From positions 173,219,600-173,283,599 of the forward strand of contig CM041293.1 in NCBI GenBank assembly GCA_023052935.1: a stretch of 64,000 bases of DNA. Direction: 5' to 3'. Position 1 is the stretch's first letter, and every line of letters starts with the position of its first letter. The notes below the pieces were generated by a model. The model did not search any database. It had not been told where the DNA came from and saw only the letters and a list, made by a program, of their open reading frames with translations. Made by a program: the position numbers and the translations under genes. Source of the DNA: Piezodorus guildinii. Taxonomy: Eukaryota > Arthropoda > Insecta > Hemiptera > Pentatomidae. Below are positions 22,790-33,099 of this stretch, in pieces.

Positions 22790-23439
22790 TTTAATTAACT
22801 TATGGTTGTAAATTATAGAAAACTAAATAAGCCACAATTAAAGATAAATTCCCATTCCCTAATATCGAAGATTTGCTGAATCGATTAAGAGATACAAAAT
22901 CTTTATAATGACAGACCTAATTTCGGGATTCTGCCAAATAGAGATGGATGAAGAATCCATTCCAAAAACAGCATTCTCTACTGAAAACGGCAATTACAAA
23001 TTTGTTCGAATGCCTTTCGGTTTAAGTAACTCGCCACCTACAATGACTATGATAATCTCTAATATCCCAAATGCAATGGTTTATTTTAATGAAATTATAA
23101 TTTATTCAAAAATTGAAGAGGAACATATTGAAGATTTAGAAAGAGTTTTTAAAGTTCTAAAAAACATCAATTATTAATCCAACTCGATAAAACAGAATTT
23201 TTTAAAAAATAACTTATATTTTTAGGTTATATCGTATAGGAAGAAGGTTTAAAAATAGATCCGAAAAAGATAGAAACTAACTTTCTAGAACCTCATCACG
23301 AAAAGTAGACAAGACAGTTCTTAGGTATGACAGGTTACTGTAGAAAATTTATCAAAGGATATGCAAAAATAACTAAACCTGTTTCACAGTCATTACAAAC
23401 AAAAATTTATAAAACTACAGAAATAAAAATAGCTTGTGA
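22790..23439 (+). pseudogene. Errantivirus-like reverse transcriptase, catalytic box lost
   Basis: Recognisable RT blocks: VVNYRKLNK-like near 22,805, FPFPNIEDLLNRL, MTDLISGFCQIEMDEES, KTAFSTENGNYKFVRMPFGL, and VYFNEIIIYSK at about 23,079-23,111. The usual box is YxDD; here both aspartates are replaced (FNE), so the enzyme would be inactive. Frame breaks occur near 22,905, 23,175 and 23,300. The connection region (LGMTGYCRKFIKGYAKITKP) follows. The frame is then interrupted at 23,439 by a Helitron and resumes at 24,739. Confidence 0.85.
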
Positions 23440-24738
23440 TCTATATATATAAAAATCTCGCGTCATGATGTATGTTCGCGATAAACTCTGAAATTACTGA
23501 ACCAAATTTAATCAAACTTTGTATCTGTTATTTGGTCCAACTTAGAAGATAGGATAGTTTTTATTACTATTCTAAATGGTTGAAAAATATATATTTCATT
23601 AAATAGGTTATTAAATTTATTATAACCTTCCCATATATTTACATGTATGATTATTAATTCAAATATAAATGTGTGTTGGTAGTTTCTATTTTTTCCATAG
23701 TTTTCAGTTATAATAAAATACATATTACTATACGTTTACAGAAAAATTATAAGTACACTTTTGAATGACAATCAAATTTCTAACCATCTAGAAGCAAAAT
23801 CATATTAATTAAATTAATTAGCAAAGATACTATTACAATTTATAAGAAATATATTTAAGCGCATTGAGCATTGTATCCATGTTTTGCGTGTAGGTTCCCA
23901 TAGAAACATGTTCGATTATTAATTAGCTTTTAAAAATTAAATTCACAAAGTGTTAATCTTTCATTAAAAAAAAATAAATAAAAAACAATAAAAGGGTCTT
24001 ATTTCTAGATCCATAAAACATAGTCACTATCAACATTTTTCGTAATTTAAATTATTTTATTTATGAAATTGAATTCGCCAAACCACAAACAAAAATAATG
24101 AAGTGTAGTTTTTGTGCTATTTTTCCAATGTGTCTCGATATTAGAAACAAGATATTTATAGTTATACTAGATTAATTATAGTAATAGGTTAAGTTGTTTT
24201 AAAATCACTTTTCTCATCAACCATAATTCTAACTGTAGTCTAATAAGTTGTCATTCTATTCTGTTAAATATACAATAGCGATCGGGTAGAAGTAGGCACA
24301 CCCAAAATTACTGAATATATTTTAGCTGTAACGTAATCGTGGTATATAGTCATGTTAGCAACATAAATGCGATTAATATACATTGATCCAACGAATAAGA
24401 ATATTTTCACTTGAAAATAACTTTGATAAATGTAATTGTTAAGAGTATAATATTCATATTTCTTGAAAATGTATACGTCTTATAATGATGAAATAGTTGT
24501 TGACCGTTTTGACTATATAGTGGAGAAGTTGGTTGAGGGTGCAGCTACCAAGAAATCATATCAATAAGAAAAAAATAAAATAAGTGTGTTTTATTGATAG
24601 TTTCTGTGTTACCACATCCCCAAACAACTGCTCCATCATAAGTGTTTTATAGTTAGTTATTACTCATAAACGCATTCATGCAAATTTAAATAAAGACAAA
24701 ATAAAATATTCGCAAGCAACACTGCGGGTCACAGCTAG
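23440..24738 (+). mobile_element. Non-autonomous Helitron inserted in pol
   Basis: Canonical Helitron ends: 5' TC (23,440-23,441, in tctatatatataaaaatctc) preceded by A, and 3' CTAG (24,735-24,738) followed by T. A small hairpin (cgca...tgcg) lies about ten bases before the 3' end. No target duplication, as expected for rolling-circle insertion between A and T. Joining A 23,439 to T 24,739 restores the pol reading frame, giving KIACD followed by NLINLMADAPIL. It contains no Rep/helicase frame, so another element must have moved it. Confidence 0.9.
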
Positions 24739-26123
24739 TAATTTAATAAATTTGATGGCTGATGCACCAATTTTATAATATCCAGATTGGAATAAATCTT
24801 TTATTTTAACTACAAATGACAGTAATAAAGCAATCAAAGCAGTATTGTCACAAAAAGATAATAATGATATTGAACACCCTGTAGCATTTGCATTCGCTTC
24901 ACGAGTACTACAAAATGCTGAAAATAATTACAGCCCTATTGAAAAACAATTATTAGCGGTTGTATGGGCAATGCAACATTTTAAATCCTATCTTTATGGA
25001 ACAAAATTTTACTTCAAACCGATCATAAGCCGTTGACATGGATATTTTCAATGAAAAATGGTAATACAAGAATAATGAAATGGAACTGGAAATTACAAGA
25101 ATTTGAATTTGATATCAAACACACCACTGGTAAAACTAATTATGCAGCAGATGCTCTCTCAAGAAATATAAATCAAGTAAACCTAACAGAACCAGAAGAT
25201 ATGAATATTGAAGAATTATTAGAAAATCAAGAACAACCAGATGAGACCTCACCACAGTATGAAGCAATTATTTAAGAATTAAAAATTCCATCTCCAGCTC
25301 TCGCAGATAGTTGAACCTAACAAGACCTACGGTGTCTACTGTTCTTCAAGCATTAAAACATTAGAAACAATTTATGATAATTACTTTAAAACTATTCAAA
25401 ATATAATCAAAAATGAATTCCCACCAGTAAGAATAAAACGTTATTTTAACTTTATCGATGACAAAAAACTAAACATCGCGGTATATTAGAAACTTTTGAA
25501 AAATTAAGAAAACAAGTTTATTTTTCCAACATGAAAGATAAAATTACGGAATACATTAATAAATGTGAAATATGTAAAAAGTCAAAATACGATAGAAAAC
25601 CAATTAAAGCTAAAATTCAACAAACTCCAACACCAAAAAAACCTTTTCAAGAATTAGAGATTGATATCTTGAAATATGAAAATAAAATAATATTTACAGC
25701 CGTCAACACGTTTTCAAAAAGATTATTTGCACAAGTTATACCTACTCATAATGCAACTAATATTTGTGACTCTTGGCAATATTATTTATCTCACTATCTA
25801 ACGCCAACACAGATCTCATTAGATAAGGCACAGAAATGAAAAATAATTTAGTACAACAATTTTGTAATTGTAATAATATTAATTTACATTATATTTCAAC
25901 TAATCATTCAAATTCCTTTGGATTATTAAATAGAGTACATTTAACATTAAGTGAATTGCTAAGAATAATTTCACATGAGAGAAAAACTTATTCCTTTGAA
26001 CAAAAATTAAAACTAGCAATAATTGCATACAATAATAATTTAAAACTAACTCCGAACGAAATCACTTTTGGTTTCATACAAGAAAATAATAATACAAGAG
26101 ACCTTAATATTACGGAATTATAA
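24739..26123 (+). pseudogene. Errantivirus-like RNase H and integrase relic
   Basis: RNase H: DSNKAIKAVLSQKDN, then HPVAFASRVLQNAENNYS-like text, then EKQLLAVVWAMQHFKSYL, and after a one-base frame change at about 25,030 FEFDIKHTTGKTNYAADALS. Integrase: broken N-terminus with KCEICKKSKYDRKP (second half of the HHCC zinc site, about 25,564-25,605), then LEIDILKYENKIIFTAVN (first catalytic Asp) and TPTQISLDKAQK around the second Asp. A frameshift near 25,836 is followed by HYISTNHSNSFGLLNRVH, where the third acidic residue is not evident. The tail ends near 26,123. Several stops make it non-functional. Confidence 0.82.
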
Positions 26124-26349
26124 GTGCAAAAATATAATAAATATTTGCAACTTCTCCATGAGTTAACACAAAAAAGGATTGATAAAGGAAAAGGAAAACG
26201 CATAGAAAAATAAAATAAAAATCGTGAATATCCACCCGAATTAACAGAACAAGAATTTATAAGAAATACCCAACCATCAATTAAAAGTAGAGATAAATTC
26301 AGAAAAGTAAATGTGCTAGTACAAGGGAAAATACAAGTAACAATGCACG

Positions 26350-27365
26350 TTGATAATGTTAGGAGACCTAACAAACGTAAAAAGAAGAAACATTTTGTTT
26401 CAGATGAAGACTCTCTACATTTTAATAATTCTGATACTTCATTTTCAGAAGAGTTTGTCGATAAAAGTAGTTAGCCTGACTAACTCGCCAGGAATTCTTT
26501 ATTACTCTGTAAATAATATTAGGAGTAGTAATCAATATTATGAAACGTATCATTTTTATAATTTAAGTTTATTAGAAATAGAGTTAAGTAATATTGAAAA
26601 TAATTTAAATAATTTTAAATTACATAAAATGTATTACTTACTCAATGATTTAAAAACAAAGTTTCTGAACAATTTGAATTAATTAAACATAGAGATATTG
26701 AAGCCCGTCTTAAATGTGGTCTAATAAATGGTTTAGGAAATGTAATTAGCTGGATAACCGGTTATATGGATGCCGAAGACAAAGAATATTATGATAAAAT
26801 AATCTCAAATGAAGAAAAGAATAATTATAAGATAGAGCATAATATTGAAACATCAGTAAATATTAATAAACGTCTTATAGAAGATTACAAAAATGAAATA
26901 AAAACAATTAATAATAATTACATGATTAACAAACAAAACTTTAATTCTTTAGAACAAAACGAAACAGCATATGACTTGTATATTCATATCACTCATTTAT
27001 TGAATATAATAAAAGGCTTAACTTCATCTTTAGAATTTTGTAAACTTGGTATTGTTCATACTAATTTAATGATTGAAGTGATAAAAAATCTACCAAAGAA
27101 CATATAATTGATATCAAATAAATCTGAAGTTCTACGGACTAATAGTAAAATAATTTGTTCAACTCATCATAATGAAATTCGTACTTTTATAAAATTGCCA
27201 ATTGATGATGATTCATATAAAGGATACTTTATTTTGCCAATTCCAAAAGTTATAAACAATACAATCTATGATACAAATTTACCAATTCCAAAAGTTATTA
27301 ACAATACAATCTATGATACAAATTTACCAAGTGATCAACTGGTGTTATATCAACACCTGTCATAG
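26350..27365 (+). pseudogene. Errantivirus-type env (F-like glycoprotein) relic
   Basis: Three frame segments (26,350-26,682; 26,766-27,107; 27,108-27,365) together resemble the env of insect errantiviruses, which derives from a baculovirus F-type fusion protein. A hydrophobic leader (LYILIILILHF) is followed by a region with alternating charged and Asn-rich text. Near 26,700-26,800 there is a glycine-rich hydrophobic stretch followed by YMDAEDKEYYD, characteristic of the segment after the F-protein cleavage site. A frame break separates the first two segments and a stop separates the second and third. The end holds a tandem duplication of about 54 bp (IPKVINNTIYDTNLP twice). It is an ancient, broken copy and cannot make an envelope. 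Confidence 0.72.
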
Positions 27366-27586
27366 GTAGCAGACATAGCGTCTTCTCAGAACTATGAATC
27401 ATCTCATTGCTTCTCCTATTTAATAGTCCAGTGAGCAATCAGCTCGAGCTCACTCACTTAGTCCATAGTAAGCCAGTAATTATGTCAGATTAGATCCATA
27501 GTTATTATTTTAACGTGTCTATGTTTGTCATTCATTATAAATCTTTTTAAAAAGTCTTGTGTGCGTTGAAGATCTTTAACCTTTCT
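27329..27586 (+). mobile_element. 3' LTR of the errantivirus-like element
   Basis: Ends with gtctatgtttgtcattcatt, then aaaaagtcttgtgtgcgttg and aagatctttaac, matching the 5' LTR end before the primer site at 20,047. The start is placed at agtgatcaactgg on the basis of family habit only; the env frame overlaps it. No target duplication could be paired, because the 5' LTR start is lost. Confidence 0.65.
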
Positions 27587-27659
27587 TACTTTTCTTTGAC
27601 ACTTAATTGTGTGTTAAATTGACTGCACCCTGAACCAACTTCTCTCATATAAAAACATT

Positions 27660-28330
27660 TAAGTCAAAACCTAATATTCCTAATAATATGATACCAGATT
27701 CGAAACGAGGTACTGATGAACATACTATAGTTAATGCTGGAAGGAATTAGTCCGGGTGGCGGTCATTAAATGAAACAACTAAATAGTTTCAACTATTTTA
27801 TTGTTTGCCAACGTTTCGACCCCCTTTGTGGGTCATCATCATGAGAATTACTGGAAGGAATTAGTCCGGGTGGCGGTCATTAAATGAAACAACTAAATAG
27901 TTGAAACTATTTAGTTGTTTCATTTAATGACCGCCACCCGGACTAATTCCTTCCAGTAATTCTCAACGGTCAACTAATTACATCCACAATACTATAGTTA
28001 ACTTTTTTGCAGATTACTTTTCCAGACTATACACTGACCCCAAAAATAATTCCTGTTTATCCTCACCTAAAAACACCAGCAACATTAATTTGTCTTTTTG
28101 TACAATCACTGAAGAGGCCGTAGTAACTAAAATTAGACAATTGGGTGAATTTAAATCAACTGGACCTGACGAGATTCCAGCAACCATTTAAAAAAATTGT
28201 CTTACTATCAGCACACCATTGACCTTATTATTTAATATTTCGTTATCCACTGGAGAGTTTCCATTATACATGGAAATCTTCTTTTATTAAGCCACTTCTT
28301 AAAACCGGAGATGCCTCATCATTCGGGGTC
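27660..28330 (+). pseudogene. LINE reverse-transcriptase N-terminal part, split by a palindromic element
   Basis: Before 27,734 the text reads NIPNNMIPDSKRGTDEHTIV. After 27,989 it continues NFFADYFSRLYTDP, then TITEEAVVTKIRQLGEFKST, then GPDEIPATI at about 28,150-28,190, and LFNISLSTGEFP, SSFIKPLLKTGDAS. These are the entry motifs of a Jockey/CR1-type RT (the S.GPD.IP block). The intervening 27,735-27,988 is a separate insertion with target duplications. The LINE stops abruptly near 28,330, where unrelated coding sequence starts. A stop and a frameshift are present. Confidence 0.78.
27735..27988 (-). mobile_element. Palindromic (foldback) element, family F, copy 1, with 13-bp target duplication
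   Basis: Flanked by atactatagttaa at 27,722-27,734 and 27,989-28,001. Content: one unit (ggaaggaattagtccgggtg, cggtcattaaatgaaac) followed by gccaacgtttcgaccccct and tgtgggtcatcatcat, then a near-perfect 122-bp palindrome centred at 27,903-27,904 with only two unpaired central bases, then ctcaacggtcaactaattac, then atccaca. Two other copies at 55,867 and 57,191 have the same layout. The minus-strand text atgatgatgaccc...gggtcgaaacgttgg resembles the hammerhead-like motif of Penelope-like elements, hence a tentative Penelope affiliation. No coding sequence. Confidence 0.85.
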
Positions 28331-28344
28331 CAACATTCTGCTAT

Positions 28345-29008
28345 GGCAGAACACCAAATTTACAAGATGAGCTACAACCCCGATGAGAACAGGTGCATCT
28401 TCATCCCTACCTAATCACAACAAGGTTATCGGGAGGCCATTGAGGCTGTGCGGAACTCCTGTTTGTTATCGGACTGTAATATACTTGCGTGCTGAAGGGC
28501 TTTCCCTATCCCAGAGATCTATGATTTGGCTGATGGTTTCGGGACGATGAATAGTGCTAACGTCGCTATGATGGAGCAGAAGATTGACCTGTACTCTCAC
28601 CAGAATAGTAGAGAGCTGGTAAACTTCACTGGATTCAGCTGGATTGTACCCGTTAGAGAAAACTACTGTCTTGTGGAGGCTAACAAACCATTCCTAGCTA
28701 ACAGGGAAATTGACGGTATTATGGCACAGACACTCAGTTACTGGTTAACAGTTACTCAGTCCTATATACCCATCTCAGCAGATCGGGGGAGATGGGGAAG
28801 AGTAGCGAGAAAGGGACGTGTGGAACCTTAAGGATCCCAAACTAATTATAGTGATACTCGACAACATCATTGTTAAGGACTACAGCGTTAACTTGAATGG
28901 AAACAACTCCACCACTCACGATATAACTATCTGCTCTGGAGCGGGGATGATTTACATGCATCAGACGAATAGGAAGAAGAATGGGTATAAGACTTTGAAT
29001 AAATAAAT
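28345..29008 (+). pseudogene. Unassigned protein-coding relic (possible endogenous viral element or decayed gene)
   Basis: Coding-like sequence with balanced composition in an AT-rich region. From an ATG at 28,345 a frame reads MAEHQIYKMSYNPDENRCIF and hits a stop after about 23 codons. A shifted frame from about 28,510 continues IYDLADGFGTMNSANVAMM, then ELVNFTGFSWIVPVRENYC, then SYWLTVTQSYIPIS to 28,829. A further shift gives DPKLIIVILDNIIVKDYSV, ending GYKTLNK at 29,006 with an immediate aataaataaa. So there are about one stop and two frameshifts over some 220 codons. I do not recognise the family. It shows no RT, transposase or zinc-finger motif. A captured viral capsid or nucleoprotein gene and a decayed host gene are both compatible. 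Confidence 0.55.
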
Positions 29009-29016
29009 GTACGTAC

Positions 29017-29110
29017 ATTGTAATATACCCACTAACCATAAAAGAGATTTTCAATTGTTTGAATTATTTTTATTTTGTCACTAACCATAGAAGGAATTGT
29101 TAATTGTTTG
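29017..29110 (+). mobile_element. First part of an LTR of family A, split by an insertion
   Basis: tgtaatatacccactaacc followed by two versions of a ~50-bp unit (agattttcaattgtttgaat and ggaattgttaattgtttgaa) matches the start of the family A LTR at 3878 (minus) and 3016. The continuation of the LTR is found at 30,070 after about 960 bp of unrelated Gypsy sequence, with TA repeats at both junctions. Confidence 0.55.
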
Positions 29111-29113
29111 AAT

Positions 29114-29116
<3 letters not shown>

Positions 29117-29144
<28 letters not shown>
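29117..29144. repeat. (TA)n microsatellite
   Basis: Fourteen or so TA units at the left junction of the Gypsy gag piece; a shorter one lies at the right junction (about 30,033-30,049). Confidence 0.85.
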
Positions 29145-29148
<4 letters not shown>

Positions 29149-30036
29149 AGTTTGAAACGGTATTTCCATTTCAAACTTGTTCTCTCTGCTGCCGCTATGA
29201 GTCTACACCAAGAGAGATACTATCGATTAGTGGAGCATTCATAACCTGCTCTGAATGTCCTCTACTCATAGTCTACCAGTCCACATGTTCTGTGAATGCT
29301 TTCATTATGTACCATTGTTAGTACTGGTAGTGAATTATTATTAATTTCATATATCCTGGCATTGAATTGATTCAGGTCAGTTAAACTCTTGTGTGTCGCT
29401 ATAAACCGTTGTTAATATTGTATTGTTATTTTCAGTTGTAATACAAGCATCAATACCAAGCCAGTCTAATTATTTATCAATCCTACCATTATTGATAAAT
29501 AAATCTACAAATCAATTCAATAAGAAGGATGACAGGAATCAAGGTAATTTTTCACTTTGCTACCGAGCCAGATTTGGATCCTAAGACGACCGTTGTGAAG
29601 GTCAAATCCATCCAATATCCTTCAACAGACTCGATATTTTCTTTTGATGAGGATGATATGCCGATCAAATTACACACAGAACTAGCCAAACATTCAATAA
29701 TAAAGTCTGTCGTCCAATCTATGAAGAAGAGAGGGAGAACAAGGAAGATTAACATTACTTTGGACACTGAATTCCAAAAGATCTACATCGATACAGAGGG
29801 TAATTTTGTTTTTAATGGAACTTATCCAGAAGAACTTACATTAACTCCTCCTTCAAACATTTCCAACCAATCACAAATTTCTCTTTTGCCTCAAAATCCT
29901 CCTCAAACTATAATGAATAATGTGAAACTGATAACACAAAATATGGTACTAGAAAAATTTCAAAACAAAGGTCAGAATGCCAAATTCTTTCCTTATTTAA
30001 ATTAGAATGCCAACGACTTGACATAGAGGAGTATAT
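29145..30036 (+). mobile_element. Ty3/Gypsy fragment: leader and gag N-terminal region
   Basis: After a non-coding leader or LTR part (29,145-29,528) an open frame starts at 29,529: MTGIKVIFHFATEPDLDPKT, then YPSTDSIFSFDEDDMPIKL, then KKRGRTRKINITLDTEF and YIDTEGNFVFNGTYPEEL. Near its end IMNNVKLITQNMVLEKFQNK leads, after a frameshift at about 29,990, into FKLECQRLDIEEY, a typical start of the Gypsy capsid domain. The rest is cut off by a TA repeat. The long first part resembles the pre-capsid region of one arthropod Gypsy lineage. It appears to have landed inside an LTR of family A. Confidence 0.65.
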
Positions 30037-30069
30037 ATATATATATATTTTTTATTTTTTTTTTTTTTT

Positions 30070-30700
30070 TGACAGGCTAGCAATCTTATATAAAATATTA
30101 TGTTATGCAGGCCTGACAATCATGTTTAGGTATTGACAGCTTTCAATGGTATGTTTGTTTTCAAACATGGTCACCATTTTGGAAGCTTGTTGCAAATATG
30201 TAGACATCATTTTGGATACTAACCAAAACCACTGCCAGATCTATCTTCCAGTTTTAATTTTATAAAATTCACTGCTGCCACAAGCCAATTTGTAATTTCA
30301 ACAAAAAATCAATTATTTAAAAAGAATATACAGAACCAAAAATAACAAATTTGGTAAAGAAGAAACTGAATGTTGTTGCCAAGAGGTGAAAGGAGAAAAG
30401 GGAAAACCCTGGAGGAAGCAGGTAGAGAAAAACGGTAGATCTGCTTGGACTGTTCAAGTGTGAGGACCTCCAAGTCAGAACTGCTGACAGAAGAATAGAA
30501 GTTAGTATCAACATTGTTAGCCTGCTTATTACTTCTTTATTTTGTAAGTTTTAGATATAATTAGAAGTTAATTATAGCAATTGTGTCTGGTTACAAAGAA
30601 CCAATCCCAGAGAAAATAAATTTAAATTTAGTAAATATTGTGTAAATAAAATTTTCCATAAAGAATATATTTAAAAAAAAAAAAAGAATATTATATAATT
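30070..30700 (+). mobile_element. LTR of family A (main part)
   Basis: Begins tgacaggctagcaatcttat and matches the minus-strand copy at 3189-3820 through ggtcaccattttggaagctt, gatctatcttccagtttta, cctccaagtcagaactgctg and acagaagaatagaagttagt, ending ttatataatt at 30,700. Pieces of the same LTR occur at 47,150-47,504 and 49,860-50,100. Confidence 0.75.
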
Positions 30701-30717
30701 TGGCGCCTAACTAGGTG
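30701..30717 (+). promoter_or_regulatory. Primer-binding site of the family A element
   Basis: tggcgcctaactaggtg directly follows the LTR end. Its TGGCGCC start is the usual primer-site beginning; the priming tRNA is not identified. Confidence 0.6.
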
Positions 30718-30799
30718 TGGCTTAATTCGTTAAAAATTAAGACATTACAATCAGCACACAAATCTTTACAGGTAAATCTGTCTGACATTGTAGACCCTT

Positions 30800-31345
30800 A
30801 AGATGTGGTTCTTGAGAAATGTGATAGGGAGGTAGTTTTAATAGTTAATCAAGAAGAGACGGTTGTCCGTCGTTTACAAGTAGAGAATAATTCAGGTTAT
30901 GTAGCTAATACAGAAAACATGTTCAAACAAATTATGCCACTGTTTACAAAAATGGACAAAAAATTTGATGACGTTAATGAAAAGTTTTCAACAGCTTTAG
31001 TTGATTTAAAAAGAGAAGTCAATAAAAAAAAAAAAAGAATCAGTAAAAAACAATATAAATTTAAAATTAGTAGAGCGAAATTCGGTGATGTCCGAAAAAT
31101 TTAATCAATGTGAAAGTAAAAGTACTGTATTATCCAATAAAATTGAAAAGTTTTGCACTGAACTTAACAAAACAAAAGAGCGGTTAGAGTTTTTAGAATG
31201 TAAACACAATCAAGAAATAAGGCAATTGAATGAAAAATTGGTAGAGACCCATAAAGCTTGTTTAAAGTTAAAATTTCGAGACAATATTCAAGATGACCCA
31301 TTCCAATTCATCACAAAATTAAAATTAAAATTTACAACAAACACA
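30800..31345 (+). pseudogene. gag relic of the family A element
   Basis: Two overlapping frames (30,805-31,104 and 31,085-31,345), apparently one original frame broken near 31,090. The first has coiled-coil-like text (PLFTKMDKKFDDVNEKFSTA, then LVDLKREVNKKK). The second continues with FCTELNKTKERLEFLECKHN and RQLNEKLVETHK, then FRDNIQDDPFQFITKLKLKF, a capsid-like start. An A-run at 31,026 is a likely frameshift point. The element is cut at about 31,345 by piggyBac-like sequence. Confidence 0.6.
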
Positions 31346-31359
31346 CGGGTGGCGTTGAT

Positions 31360-31845
31360 CTCATGGATCTTGGATGGATTGATCTCATGGACATAGGGGG
31401 ATTGAGAATCCATCTGAAATCCAGAAAATGGTACACACTTTTCGATGTCCCTATTGTGAATGCGTGAATACTCTTCAAGAGGAGTGAAATCTCAAAGAGT
31501 GTCAAGAATCCCATGACCCAAAAGCGTTTTCGCATTTCGCTCGCTGTCAGCCTCTTGAATCATGGAAAAACACTGATGGCTCTGAGAGGGAGGCCATCCC
31601 GCCATCGAAAAAGAAGATGAGTCCTATCGCACCTTTGCCAAAAGATCTTAGAACTGATAGCTTCAATCACAGACCAGAAGTCGATTCAGAAAAAAGAAAT
31701 CGATGAAAGTACCTCAAGTGCTCAGGGCATCATTTCAAACAAAATGTTCAAAATGCCAAGTCTTCCTTTGCCTGACTGGCAAAAAAAAAGTTTCAAAAGA
31801 TATCATGTAAGATGTTTACCTAGATTCACTAGTTTCCGACCAAAA
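31360..31845 (+). pseudogene. piggyBac-like transposase C-terminal relic
   Basis: Reads HLKSRKWYTLFDVPIVNA, then MTQKRFRISLAVSLLNHGK, then SEREAIPPSKKKMSPIAPLP and RTDSFNHRPEVDSEKRNR. After a stop it ends with KYLKCSGHHF and, in a shifted frame, TKCSKCQVFLCLTGKK...CFKRYHV. The last part is the cysteine/histidine-rich zinc domain that piggyBac transposases use to hold transposon ends. The KWY...FD...VNA block belongs to the end of the catalytic core. One stop and one frameshift. No terminal repeats were identified. It is a different copy from the relic at 4331. Confidence 0.7.
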
Positions 31846-32167
31846 AGAGTTAAAACGTGAAGTTGATCGTGATTTTCTTTCTTCTTGTGAAAAATGAGTC
31901 TATCGTCAAGTTTCTTATAATTTATTTTAAAAAATGAAAAATAGGAATTTTTTATTATATTTTTATTTTCACGTTCATCATAATTTATTAAAAAACTTTA
32001 AGAAAAGGAATTGGTCAATATCTTTCTTAACCTGTTTCAAACTAGTCCTTTTTTTGTTGAGCTTACATCTCTTTATTAATTGAACTTTCGATTCAGGTTA
32101 AAAGTTGCATTTGTGTGTAAATTGATTGTTTGGTTCTTTCATTTAATCAATTGACATTTTGGCAAAA
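31846..32167. other. Spacer before a Gypsy gag
   Basis: AT-rich leader-like sequence. cattttggcaaa directly precedes the gag ATG at 32,168. No primer site or LTR was recognised. Confidence 0.4.
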
Positions 32168-32905
32168 TGGATCCCGCTCAATTTAAAATATTTATGGAGC
32201 AACAAAATTCTCTAATCACTCAACTTATCAACACGTTGAAATTAACCCAGCAATCGTCACAACTCATCAAAAGCCGGTAACCCCAGTGGAGATAGCTCAG
32301 CTAAGGGGTTGAATTCAGTTCTCGTTCCTGATTTCGATGCTTTTGACCCTAACAGGGAAACCTTTAAAACATCTACAACGGTTCGAAAATTACCTTACGA
32401 TGAAGGGGGTTATAGCTGATAAACCTTATTGTGCTAAAGCTGTTTTTGAACTCGATTGGTTCAAAATATTTTGACATGATTGGTGCTCTAAGTGCTCCTA
32501 AACAGCCTACTGATCATACTTTTGATGAATTAACCAAATTCCTTCCGGACCAACTTTCCCCTCCTCGAAATGAGCTCTTTGCTCAGCATGAATTTCTATC
32601 AATGAACCAGCCAGAAAATCAAATAATTGCAGAATTTGATACATCACTCAGGTCAGAAGTAACTGACTAACTTTATTTCACCATGTGACTGAAGTATTAA
32701 CTGCAGACATATTCTTACATGCTCAATTTGTTAGGGGTCTCAAAGATGATTACATTCGTGAGAATGTCTTGCGATTAACAAAAACTGCCTTTAAGGATAT
32801 TGTTACTGAAGCCATCGCACTTGAAGCTTCTAAAATCAACTCATGAACTATTGCTCCAAAACAATCTGTCGATATCAATAAGATCGCTCACGAGATGAAG
32901 GTGAT
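32168..32905 (+). pseudogene. Ty3/Gypsy gag relic
   Basis: Starts MDPAQFKIFMEQQNSLITQL, a common Gypsy gag N-terminus, with a stop after about 35 codons. The following frame (32,431-32,670) contains YFDMIGALSAPKQPTDHTF, ELTKFLPDQLSPPRNELFAQ and FLSMNQPENQIIAEFDTSLR, the capsid core. The text continues in shifted frames (FVRGLKDDYIRENVLRLT near 32,725-32,785). Several breaks. No LTR of its own is seen on the left. Confidence 0.7.
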
Positions 32906-33099
32906 TAAAATAGCTCTACGTGATTAAAAGACCGACGAGATATGATGGCAGATGAAGCTGAAGGTACAGGGACTGAAGAATGTCAGGAGAGGCCACCCCA
33001 GATTGATCTGTATCAAGGACCTATGACACGACTATCACGAGAACCCCTAACTATAGTTCACTATATGTGAGGCAGTCTTTGCAACATTCCAGGTCACAT

